Origin: Actinomycetes bacterium
GTDB lineage: Bacteria > Actinomycetota > Acidimicrobiia > Spongiisociales > UBA4744
Assembly: GCA_024641205.1 (NCBI GenBank)
Contig: JAHEDM010000139.1
Span: forward strand, 1 to 6,947
Direction of reading: 5' to 3'
DNA length: 6,947 nucleotides
Each line of letters begins with the position of its first letter. Positions within the stretch are counted from its first letter, which is position 1. Positions 1-6,029 of the stretch are shown in pieces. The position numbers and the translations under genes are program-made. Below the pieces are notes generated by a model, which saw only the letters and a list, made by a program, of their open reading frames with translations, searched no databases and was not told the DNA's origin.

Positions 1-1028
1 AACGCCACGATGAGCACTCCAAAAATCACCCGCTCGAGCTGAGAGGTACTGAGCAGCCCAGAGGAGCCGACTTCCAAAAAGGGGAGCACGTCGCCGGCTG
101 CGTCAATCATGCGGGGCAACAGCGTCAGGAAAGCCGCTCCCATCACCGACCCGGCGATGCTGGCCGCCCCACCGATGACCACCATGGCGATGTAGTTGAT
201 CGAAAGCAACAGATTGAACGAGGCCGTGTTGACGAAGCCGGTCACCGTGTAGAGCAGGGCTCCTGCCACTCCTGCGTAGAAAGACGAAACCGCAAAAGCC
301 AGCACTTTCTGGCGGGTGAGTCCGATCCCCATCACCTCTGCGGCGATGTCCCGGTCGCGAACGGCGGCAAAAGCCCGACCGATCTTCGAGCGAACCAGGT
401 TCTTGGCCAGGAAGCCCATGATCAGTAAGACCACAAGACCCAGCCAGTAGATCTGCTGTTCCCGGGTGACCACCAAACCTCCGATCGTCCCGTCCTGATC
501 GAAGTGCCACCCGAACAAGGTCAACGAACCCGGCTCGCGCCCGACCCCCGGCCCGCCGGTGACCGATTCCCATTCGCGGAAGATGTGCTCGCCGAGGAAC
601 ACCAAACCGAGCGTGAGGATCGCCAAGTACAGGCCTTTCAACCGCAGGGCGACGGGCGCAATGGCGGCCCCAACGATACCGGCTATCAAGCCCGCGGCAG
701 GCACCCAAATGATCACATCGAGTCCCAGGCCGACCACCTTGTCGGTCGCCACCCCGCCGAGGGCGGCGCCCGCATAGGCTCCGATCCCGAGAAAGAAGGC
801 ATGCCCCAACGAAACCTGGCCCGCGTACCCGGTGATCAGGTTCAGGCCGATGACCCCCACCGAGGCAATAAAGGCCGTGGCGATGAGGATCATCCAGTCG
901 CGGGGCAGCCACACGGGCAGCACCGCGACGGCGAGGAGCCCGACCACGAACCACACCCGCTGAGTGGTGGTCGGGAGCATGGCCGAATCCGCCTCATACC
1001 GCGTGTAGAGCGATGGGCGACCTCTCAT
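1..1028 (-). CDS. livM: LivM-type branched-chain ABC transporter permease (3' end cut off by window edge)
   Basis: Inner-membrane permease subunit of a HAAT-family ABC importer; it should pair with LivH to form the transmembrane channel. The frame is open from the ATG at 1028 to the window edge, giving 342 residues with no stop, so the C-terminus is missing. Residues 1-24 are a polar cytoplasmic lead, followed by hydrophobic segments from about residue 25. The family hallmark GLNLITGYAGQVSLGHAFF lies at residues 61-79, and RSKIGRAFAAVRDRDIAAEV at 213-232 is the cytoplasmic loop that contacts the ATPases. The ATG overlaps the livH TGA (ATGA, 4 nt) and has GAGGAGG about 10 nt upstream (1039-1045), which fixes the start. 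As last visible gene of the operon, it may be followed by a substrate-binding protein gene beyond position 1. The family assignment is firm; the transported substrate is unknown. Confidence 0.95.
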   Translation of the reverse strand, partial: MRGRPSLYTRYEADSAMLPTTTQRVWFVVGLLAVAVLPVWLPRDWMILIATAFIASVGVIGLNLITGYAGQVSLGHAFFLGIGAYAGAALGGVATDKVVGLGLDVIIWVPAAGLIAGIVGAAIAPVALRLKGLYLAILTLGLVFLGEHIFREWESVTGGPGVGREPGSLTLFGWHFDQDGTIGGLVVTREQQIYWLGLVVLLIMGFLAKNLVRSKIGRAFAAVRDRDIAAEVMGIGLTRQKVLAFAVSSFYAGVAGALLYTVTGFVNTASFNLLLSINYIAMVVIGGAASIAGSVMGAAFLTLLPRMIDAAGDVLPFLEVGSSGLLSTSQLERVIFGVLIVA

Positions 1029-1921
1029 ACTCGCTCGACCTCCTCGGTGCCGAACAGGCCGTACGGGCGAATGAGCAGCACAACCAGCAGCACCACATAG
1101 GGGATTACCTGGCTGAAGTTGCCGCCCAAGAAAGCGGCGTATTGGCCCTGGTAGGTAGCCGTATAGGCCTCGGCGAGGCCGATGACGAGCGCCCCGACCA
1201 CGGCGCCGCCAATCGAGTCGAGGCCCCCGACCACGATGGCCGGCAATGCTTTGAGCGCAACCAGGTAGGTGCTCTGGGTCAGCCCGCTCAGGTCGGATGA
1301 TGCAAAGGTGCCCGCCAGCGCAGCCATCGCCCCGGCCATAATCCAGGCCAGCGAGAAGATCCTCCCCACGCTGATCCCCTGCGCCAGCGCCACTTCCTGG
1401 TCGGCCGCGGTAGCTCGCATCGCCAAACCAACCCGCGTGAAGCGGAAGAAGACAAAGAGAAGAGTTCCTACGATCGTCGCGGTGACGATCATGGCTACGG
1501 CCCGGTGCTGAATGATCACGCCGCCGACGTTCCACGTTCCGAAGCCCCACGGGTCTCCGACCGACCGGATGTTGACGCCGATCAGGTTGTTGATGGGTGT
1601 GCGTATGGCAATATCGAGACCCAGGGTCAGGATGGCGATGGCAAACAGTGGTTTGCCGACCATCGGACGAATGGCCACCCGTTCCGCTATCCAGCTAAGG
1701 ACCGCGGTAGCGATCATGCCGCCTGCCAGCGCCACCCAGAAGCCCAACTCCAGATCGATCGCCAGATACGAGACCATGTAGGCGCCAAACAGCATCACCG
1801 CCGGGTGGGCGAAGGTCAACACCTGCATCGACTTGTAGATGACCACAAAGCCGAGTGCCAGCAGCATGTAGATCGAGGCCAGGGACAAACCCGCAACGGT
1901 TGCCTGGAGGAACTGGGTCAC
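1025..1921 (-). CDS. livH: LivH-type branched-chain ABC transporter permease
   Basis: Inner-membrane permease, partner of LivM in a HAAT-family importer. It is 298 residues, the normal length for LivH, and strongly hydrophobic throughout. Family features are the N-terminal GLSLASIYMLLALGFVVIYK (11-30), FAHPAVMLFGAY (37-48), the ATPase-contacting loop RVGLAMRATAADQEVALAQG (163-182) and the conserved GGLDSIGGAVVGALVIG (232-248). The start is GTG, overlapping the TGA of the upstream acyl-CoA synthetase by 4 nt, with GAGGAG 8 nt upstream (1930-1935). Its own TGA overlaps the livM ATG in the same way. In FAHPAV, a P stands where I recall most LivH proteins having a QGE- or HGE-like sequence; this may be a subfamily trait. 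Ligand identity cannot be inferred from the permease. Confidence 0.96.
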   Translation of the reverse strand: MTQFLQATVAGLSLASIYMLLALGFVVIYKSMQVLTFAHPAVMLFGAYMVSYLAIDLELGFWVALAGGMIATAVLSWIAERVAIRPMVGKPLFAIAILTLGLDIAIRTPINNLIGVNIRSVGDPWGFGTWNVGGVIIQHRAVAMIVTATIVGTLLFVFFRFTRVGLAMRATAADQEVALAQGISVGRIFSLAWIMAGAMAALAGTFASSDLSGLTQSTYLVALKALPAIVVGGLDSIGGAVVGALVIGLAEAYTATYQGQYAAFLGGNFSQVIPYVVLLVVLLIRPYGLFGTEEVERV

Positions 1922-3768
1922 GCGTACATCTCCTCGATGAGCTCTGCGAACTGATCGACCAGAACTTTCCGTTTGATCTTCTGGGTGGCAGTGAGTTCGC
2001 CCTGTTCGTGATCGAGTTCCTTGGGGATCAACCTGAACTTCTTGATCTGCTCGACCGGAGCGAAGTCCTGGTTCGCTTTGTCCACCTCTTTGCGGATGAG
2101 GTCAATGACTTCGGACTTCTCGGAGAGATCCCGATAGGTGGTGAAAGTGATACCCCGCCGCTGAGCCCAATTGGAAACCACATCGAGTTCGATCCCGATG
2201 ATTGCGCTGACGAACTTCCGACGGTCGCCGATCACCATCGCCTCTTTGATGAAGGGTGACACTTTGAGACGATTCTCGAGTTCCGATGGCGAAATGTTCT
2301 TGCCGCCGGCGGTGATGATGATGTCCTTCATTCGGTCGATGATGCGAATGTGCGTTCCGTCGAGTTCGCCAACGTCCCCTGTGTGGAGCCAACCGTCGGC
2401 GTCGATGGCTTCAGCGGTCGCCTCCGGGTTCTTGAAGTAACCCATGAACACACCTGGATGACGGGCCAGGATCTCACCGCCCTCACCGATGACGACCTCA
2501 CATCCCTCGAGGGGTTCACCGATCGTTCCTAACTTGACACGTCCGGGACGGTTGACGGTGCCGAGGGCGGAGGTCTCGGTCATCCCCCAGCCCTCATAGA
2601 TCGGCACCCCGAGCGCCATGAAGAACTGCAGCACCTCAGGGGCAATCGGAGCAGCACCCGAGATGGCCTGACGGCACTTGGACATGCCGATCTTCTTTTG
2701 CAAGGACCGGTAGACGAGCAACCAGCCCACACCGTAAACGAGGTTGCCGATCAGCCCTCGCGACCCGCGCTCGAGGATCCGGCTGGCGTTCCACATCCCG
2801 GCCTTCTGGAACACCTTGTAGAGGAGTTTCTTGGACGGCGAGGCATCCGCCATTCTGATTTGGGTGGCGGCCGCCATCTTCTCCCAGATCCGCGGTGGGG
2901 CCGGAAAATACGTTGGCTGGATTTCCTGGAGGTCGGCAACCACGGTATCGATCGATTCGGCAAAATTGACCGTCGCCCGGAAGGCAATCGCTCCTGCCAA
3001 GTCGTAGAGCCTCCCGAACACGTGGCAGAGTGGAAGATAGGAGAGATACTCGACCCGGGCGGGCACTATCCCCCCGGCGATGATCGAGACCGCCTCCCCG
3101 GCCGTCCACACCAGATTGTGATGGGAGAGCATGGCTCCCTTGGGCGGGCCGGTGGTTCCGGAGGTGTAGACGATGGTGGCGATGTCTTCTGGATCGACTC
3201 CGTCGACGAGTTCATCGAATCGCCGTGGAGTCTCGATCAGCTGCTGGTGACCGACGGTGAGAAACATGTCCCACGACATCAACATAGGGTCGTCGTACGT
3301 GCGGACCCCGCGCGGTTCCACGTAGATGATCTTCTCGAGGTGCGGCAATCGGTGCCGTACCTCGAGGGCCTTGTCGACCTGTTCCTGGTCTTCCGCGATC
3401 AGCACCTTCGCTTCAGAATGGGACAGCAGATACTCGACCTCCGGGGCAGGGTTGGTCGGGTAGAGGCCGACCGAAACCGCCTGGATTCCCTGGATCGCCA
3501 GGTCGCTCACGACCCAGGCCAGTCGGTTTTCGGAATGGATCGCCACCTTGTCGCCCGGACGGACGCCGAGTGCCCAGAGGGCCATCCCGGCCGTTTTCAC
3601 CAGTTCCCAATACCCGGCGTAGGTCGTTTCTTGCCAAATCCCGAAATTCTTTTCGCGCAGACCGACCCGGTCGGGCTCTTCCCGGGCGATCGTCCTCAGC
3701 CAGGCGGTCATGCTCATGTGGTCGAGCGCCGGTGCGCCGCTCCGGGGTTGCTGCGTCGTTGTGGTCAC
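1918..3768 (-). CDS. AMP-binding long-chain acyl-CoA synthetase (FadD/FAA1-type) within the liv operon
   Basis: Adenylate-forming ligase expected to convert a carboxylic acid, ATP and CoA to acyl-CoA, AMP and PPi at the cytoplasmic side of the membrane. It has 616 residues, typical of the FAA1 long-chain group (COG1022). The P-loop YTSGTTGPPKG is at 201-211, the ISGAAP motif at 369-374, GWGMTETS at 393-400 and DGWLHTGD at 458-465. The hinge region DRMKDIIITAGGKNISPSE is at 478-496. The C-terminal TATQKIKR (593-600) carries the likely catalytic lysine K597. All core motifs look intact. There is no signal peptide and no clear membrane helix. The start is GTG at 3768, overlapping the livG stop as GTGA, with GGAGGAG 7 nt upstream (3776-3782). 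Lying between ATPase and permease genes, it probably activates the transporter's cargo. Chain length or aromatic preference cannot be told from sequence. Confidence 0.95.
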   Translation of the reverse strand: MTTTTQQPRSGAPALDHMSMTAWLRTIAREEPDRVGLREKNFGIWQETTYAGYWELVKTAGMALWALGVRPGDKVAIHSENRLAWVVSDLAIQGIQAVSVGLYPTNPAPEVEYLLSHSEAKVLIAEDQEQVDKALEVRHRLPHLEKIIYVEPRGVRTYDDPMLMSWDMFLTVGHQQLIETPRRFDELVDGVDPEDIATIVYTSGTTGPPKGAMLSHHNLVWTAGEAVSIIAGGIVPARVEYLSYLPLCHVFGRLYDLAGAIAFRATVNFAESIDTVVADLQEIQPTYFPAPPRIWEKMAAATQIRMADASPSKKLLYKVFQKAGMWNASRILERGSRGLIGNLVYGVGWLLVYRSLQKKIGMSKCRQAISGAAPIAPEVLQFFMALGVPIYEGWGMTETSALGTVNRPGRVKLGTIGEPLEGCEVVIGEGGEILARHPGVFMGYFKNPEATAEAIDADGWLHTGDVGELDGTHIRIIDRMKDIIITAGGKNISPSELENRLKVSPFIKEAMVIGDRRKFVSAIIGIELDVVSNWAQRRGITFTTYRDLSEKSEVIDLIRKEVDKANQDFAPVEQIKKFRLIPKELDHEQGELTATQKIKRKVLVDQFAELIEEMYA

Positions 3769-4589
3769 AAGCCATCTCCTCCGAGGATGTGCATTTCGGC
3801 TTCCTGGAGTTCTTTGGTCTCGAACTCCTCGCCCAGATAGGCGCGGATGACCTCCGGGTCGCGCTGCACGACGGCCGGGGTTCCGTCTGCGATTTTGCGA
3901 CCAAAATCGAGCACCATCACCTGGTCGGCGATGTCCATAACCAGACCCATGTCATGCTCGACCAGGATCATGGCGATCCCCAATTCTTCTTTGATATCGA
4001 GGATGAAGCGGGCGATGTCCTCGGTCTCTTCGAGGTTCATACCGGCGGCCGGCTCATCGAGGAGGAGAAGCTTCGGATCCATCGCCAGGGCTCGGCCGAG
4101 TTCGACGCGTTTCTGGATCCCGTACGGCAGCATCCCCACGAGACTTTTGCGAAACTGCTCGATCTCCAGAAAATCGATGATCTCCTCGGCCCGGGCTCGG
4201 TGTTGTACCTCTTCCCGCTTGGCGCGCCCTTGGTATACGGCAGCCAGAAGCGGGCCGTACGAGATGTGCAAGTGGCGGCCTAGCAGGATATTGTCGAGCA
4301 CCGTCAGGTTCTCGAACAACTCAATGTTTTGGAAGGTCCGCGCCATCCCGCGGGCGGCGATCCTGTGCGGTTTCATGCCGAGAATGGATTGGCCCTCCAG
4401 GGCGATCGACCCCTGTTGGGGATGGTAAACGCCGTTGAGGCAGTTGAAGATCGAGGTCTTGCCCGCACCATTGGGACCAATGATGGCGTACAACTCACCC
4501 TCATCGACGTTGAAGCTCACCCCATCGAGAGCGATCACACCTGCGAACGAGAGGCGCAGGTCGTTGACTTCCAGGAGGGGTCCGCTCAC
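3765..4589 (-). CDS. livG: LivG-type ABC transporter ATP-binding protein
   Basis: Cytoplasmic ATPase that drives the LivH/LivM channel, working with LivF. With the GTG start at 4589 it has 274 residues. Walker A GPNGAGKTS is at 38-46, followed by the LivG-type Q-loop region ARTFQNIELF. The signature is the degenerate LPYGIQKRVELGRAL, which in this subfamily replaces the classical LSGGQ. Walker B is LLLLDEP, and the H-loop LVEHDM keeps its histidine. A second in-frame GTG at 4598 would add three residues. I prefer 4589 because it gives the same 4-nt GTGA overlap with the upstream stop as the other junctions, and because AGGAAG (4601-4606) is 11 nt from it but only 2 nt from 4598. The C-terminus past the usual YLG ends in a short acidic tail, ETKELQEAEMHILGGDGL. 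Confidence 0.95.
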   Translation of the reverse strand: MSGPLLEVNDLRLSFAGVIALDGVSFNVDEGELYAIIGPNGAGKTSIFNCLNGVYHPQQGSIALEGQSILGMKPHRIAARGMARTFQNIELFENLTVLDNILLGRHLHISYGPLLAAVYQGRAKREEVQHRARAEEIIDFLEIEQFRKSLVGMLPYGIQKRVELGRALAMDPKLLLLDEPAAGMNLEETEDIARFILDIKEELGIAMILVEHDMGLVMDIADQVMVLDFGRKIADGTPAVVQRDPEVIRAYLGEEFETKELQEAEMHILGGDGL

Positions 4590-5368
4590 GACAGCCACCG
4601 CTTCCTGCGCTTGTAGTGTTTCACGTCCCGAAACGACTTCCGCCCCCCGGCGTGAAGGCCCAGGTAGAACTCCTGGACATCCTCATCTTTCATCAGATCG
4701 GTGGCCGGCTTATCCATGACGATCTTGCCGGTCTCCATGATGTAGCCGTGCTCGGCGATCGACAGGGCCATAGTGGCGTTCTGCTCGACCAACAGGATGC
4801 TTGTGCCTTGCCGGTTGATCTCGACGATCAGATCACGGATCTGCTGGACCAAGAGCGGAGCAAGGCCGAGACTCGGTTCGTCGAGAAGCAGGTACCGGGG
4901 ATTCGACATGAGGCCGCGACCCATGGCCAGCATCTGCTGCTCACCACCAGACAGATACCCCGCAGTACGCTTTCGTCTCTCTTTGAGAATCGGGAAGAGT
5001 TCGTAGACCCGGTCGAGATTCTTTTCCAGATCGCTGAAATGGGTATGAGCTCCCACCCGAAGGTTCTCGTCAACGGTGAACTGGGCGAAGATTCGCCTTC
5101 CTTCCATCACCTGGGTCACTCCCCGGTCAACGATGGAGGCGGGCCTCAGCTTGTGGATCGGCTCACCGTCGACCCGGACCTCGCCCTTGGTGATATCACC
5201 CTCGTGGACGTCGAGCAGGCCGGAGATCGCTCGAAGGACGGTGGTCTTCCCGGCGCCGTTGGCGCCCAACAAAGCCACGATCTTCCCGTCGGGGACGCTG
5301 AAGGAAAGGCCGCGCAGCACCAGAATGACGTCGTGGTAGACGACCTCCAGGTTGGCGACTTCCAGCAA
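4586..5368 (-). CDS. livF: LivF-type ABC transporter ATP-binding protein
   Basis: Second cytoplasmic ATPase of the Liv-type importer and first gene of the operon. It has 260 residues: Walker A GANGAGKTT at 35-43, the Q-loop region around GVTQVMEGRRIF (83-94), signature LSGGEQQ at 139-145 and Walker B LLLDEP at 160-165. As is usual in LivF, the H-loop position reads VEQNA rather than carrying a histidine. The start is TTG at 5368, giving the expected LivF N-terminus MLEVANLEVVYHD. GGAGGGG lies 10 nt upstream (5379-5385) and supports it; I saw no better ATG or GTG in frame. After the usual YLGL end the protein carries a basic tail, GGRKSFRDVKHYKRRKRWLS, which LivF of E. coli type lacks and which I associate with Liv operons that include an acyl-CoA ligase (from memory). 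Confidence 0.95.
   Translation of the reverse strand: MLEVANLEVVYHDVILVLRGLSFSVPDGKIVALLGANGAGKTTVLRAISGLLDVHEGDITKGEVRVDGEPIHKLRPASIVDRGVTQVMEGRRIFAQFTVDENLRVGAHTHFSDLEKNLDRVYELFPILKERRKRTAGYLSGGEQQMLAMGRGLMSNPRYLLLDEPSLGLAPLLVQQIRDLIVEINRQGTSILLVEQNATMALSIAEHGYIMETGKIVMDKPATDLMKDEDVQEFYLGLHAGGRKSFRDVKHYKRRKRWLS
4596..4606 (-). promoter_or_regulatory. Ribosome binding site that decides the livG start
   Basis: On the minus strand AGGAAG (4606 to 4601) is followed 2 nt later by a GTG at 4598 and 11 nt later by a GTG at 4589, both in the livG frame. Two nt is too close for a Shine-Dalgarno sequence, so the downstream GTG is favoured. That choice also restores the GTGA overlap with the livF stop codon (4588 to 4586). 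The motif itself lies inside the last codons of livF. Confidence 0.55.
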
Positions 5369-5425
5369 GCGGAACCGTCCCCTCCGTCGGTTGACCGAAC
5401 GGCCGCCAGCCGTCCGGATGAGGGG

Positions 5426-5431
5426 ACTATA
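5426..5431 (-). promoter_or_regulatory. Candidate -10 element of the livF operon promoter
   Basis: On the minus strand the sequence TATAGT (5431 to 5426) matches TATAAT at five of six bases. It lies in a locally AT-richer patch (ATTGATATAGT) within otherwise GC-rich DNA. Transcription would begin near 5419, leaving a leader of about 50 nt before the TTG at 5368. No convincing -35 box is present at 16-18 nt: GACATT sits at a 17-nt spacing and CCGACA at 19 nt. This is the best promoter candidate in the gap, but it is inferred from sequence alone. Confidence 0.45.
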
Positions 5432-5466
5432 TCAATACGGCCGAATGCAATGTCGGGCAAACGGCC

Positions 5467-5482
5467 GCTAGCTGTAGCTAGC
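5467..5482. promoter_or_regulatory. 16-bp inverted repeat upstream of livF, possible operator
   Basis: GCTAGCT and AGCTAGC form perfect 7-bp half-sites separated by GT. The dyad sits about 36 bp upstream of the candidate livF -10 hexamer and about 100 bp upstream of the livF start, so it covers or borders the -35 zone. Its size and symmetry suit a dimeric regulator such as a TetR-family protein, but no regulator gene is in the window. It could also simply be a short hairpin in RNA. Function is inferred from position and symmetry only. Confidence 0.35.
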
Positions 5483-5484
5483 AG

Positions 5485-5510
5485 GAAGGTGAGAGTGGAA
5501 GATGAGAGCG
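5485..5510. repeat. Purine-rich 13-bp tandem repeat in the moaE-livF gap
   Basis: Two adjacent 13-bp units, GAAGGTGAGAGTG and GAAGATGAGAGCG, match at 11 of 13 positions; a third weak unit (about 7 of 13) may follow at 5511-5523. A pyrimidine-rich stretch downstream carries CTTCCCAC twice (5540-5547 and 5554-5561), which is roughly complementary to GTGGAAG in the first block. GAGCGG (5506-5511) can also pair with CCGCTC (5523-5528). The stretch has no start codon context or reading frame worth calling. It may be a small dispersed intergenic repeat. Confidence 0.35.
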
Positions 5511-5562
5511 GAAAATGGGTAGCCGCTCAGAAACTCCCTCTTCCCACTTTGAACTTCCCACC

Positions 5563-5591
5563 GGTGCTTGACGCCGTGGGCGTCAAGCACC
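5563..5591 (-). terminator. Perfect 13-bp hairpin spanning the moaE stop codon
   Basis: GGTGCTTGACGCC (5563-5575) and GGCGTCAAGCACC (5579-5591) are exact reverse complements with a 3-nt loop. On the minus strand the first arm contains the last two codons and the TGA of moaE. The stem is long and GC-rich, and sits between moaE and the promoter region of the liv operon, where a terminator would be expected. There is no T-tract after it on either strand, so it is not a classical intrinsic terminator. It may be a non-canonical or U-less terminator, or a 3'-end stabilising hairpin. Confidence 0.45.
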
Positions 5592-6017
5592 TTCCACCCA
5601 TTCCGCGCCGCCGGGCCAGTGTTCTTTCTTCCAGATGGGCGCCCGCTCTTTGAGTTCGTCTATCAGAAACCGGGCCGCCTCAAATGCCTCGGCCCGGTGC
5701 GCTGCCGAAACCGTTACGCCTACCGATGCCTCCCCGACGGCAACCGTCCCGGTTCGGTGTTCGACAACGACGTGCAACAGCGGCCAGCGGAGGGCGGCCT
5801 CCGCCACGATTTCGCCGATCTTTGCTTCTACCTGCTCGGTGTATGCCTCGTACTCGAGGTGCGTGACTCCCGCTTTGCCCGGGGAGTGATCGCGGACGGT
5901 ACCCAGGAACATGACGACTGCCCCGGCTCCCGCTTCGCCGGCCTCGGCCGCCAGCGTGCCGGGCTCGATGAGGCCGTCCGAGACCCGGATGCGACTCTTT
6001 AGTGGAGATTTGCCCAT
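5583..6017 (-). CDS. moaE: Molybdopterin synthase catalytic (large) subunit MoaE
   Basis: Cytoplasmic enzyme of molybdenum cofactor synthesis. With the small sulfur carrier MoaD it converts cyclic pyranopterin monophosphate to molybdopterin by adding the dithiolene sulfurs. It has 144 residues, close to the family norm. Visible motifs are GAVVMFLGTVRDHSPG (32-47), HRTG (87-90), SAAHRAEAFEAARFLIDELK (104-123) and LKERAPIWKKEHW (122-134). K123 and K130 correspond to the two catalytic lysines of E. coli MoaE (K119 and K126), and R42 and H87-R88 are also conserved. The start is ATG at 6017, with GGGGTGA 4 nt upstream. A GTG at 6080 in the same frame would add 21 residues unlike MoaE and overlap the divergent protease, so I reject it. 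No moaD or other cofactor gene is in the window. Confidence 0.96.
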   Translation of the reverse strand: MGKSPLKSRIRVSDGLIEPGTLAAEAGEAGAGAVVMFLGTVRDHSPGKAGVTHLEYEAYTEQVEAKIGEIVAEAALRWPLLHVVVEHRTGTVAVGEASVGVTVSAAHRAEAFEAARFLIDELKERAPIWKKEHWPGGAEWVEGA

Positions 6018-6029
6018 ACAATCACCCCA
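6017..6029 (+). promoter_or_regulatory. Candidate leaderless promoter of the protease gene
   Basis: TACAAT at 6017-6022 matches the bacterial -10 consensus at five of six bases and fits the actinobacterial TANNNT pattern. Counting its last T as -7 puts +1 at 6029, exactly the A of the protease ATG. There is no Shine-Dalgarno sequence at the usual distance before that ATG; the closest purine run, GGAGA (6004-6008), is 20 nt away. Together these suggest a leaderless mRNA. No good -35 box is visible at 16-18 nt. The element overlaps the first base of moaE on the other strand. Confidence 0.5.

Larger units (their letters stand above)
5369..5582. other. Non-coding gap between moaE and livF
   Basis: This 214-bp stretch lies between the livF start and the moaE stop. 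Besides the hairpin, dyad, tandem repeat and candidate -10 listed separately, it carries three copies of ACGGCCG (5399-5405, 5437-5443, 5461-5467). Two of these extend to AACGGCCGC (5398-5406, 5460-5468). I found no convincing small gene or RNA gene in it on either strand. Confidence 0.7.

Noticed and set aside
103..954. A 283-codon minus-strand open frame rich in Arg and Gly
   Set aside because: It is an out-of-frame shadow of livM. The overlapping livM frame carries the family hallmark motifs, a good ribosome binding site and a coupled start; the other frame gives a low-complexity Arg/Gly/Asp protein.
2698..3840. A 380-codon plus-strand open frame
   Set aside because: It lies antisense to the intact acyl-CoA synthetase, crosses into livG, and its product has no recognisable domain. 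Long antisense frames are expected opposite GC-rich genes.
5426..5450. TTGCAT upstream of TATAGT as a -35 box for livF
   Set aside because: The spacing is only 13 nt, too short for a sigma-70-type promoter.
4616..5653. A 345-codon plus-strand open frame
   Set aside because: It is antisense to livF, runs through the non-coding gap and into moaE, and has no recognisable protein features.
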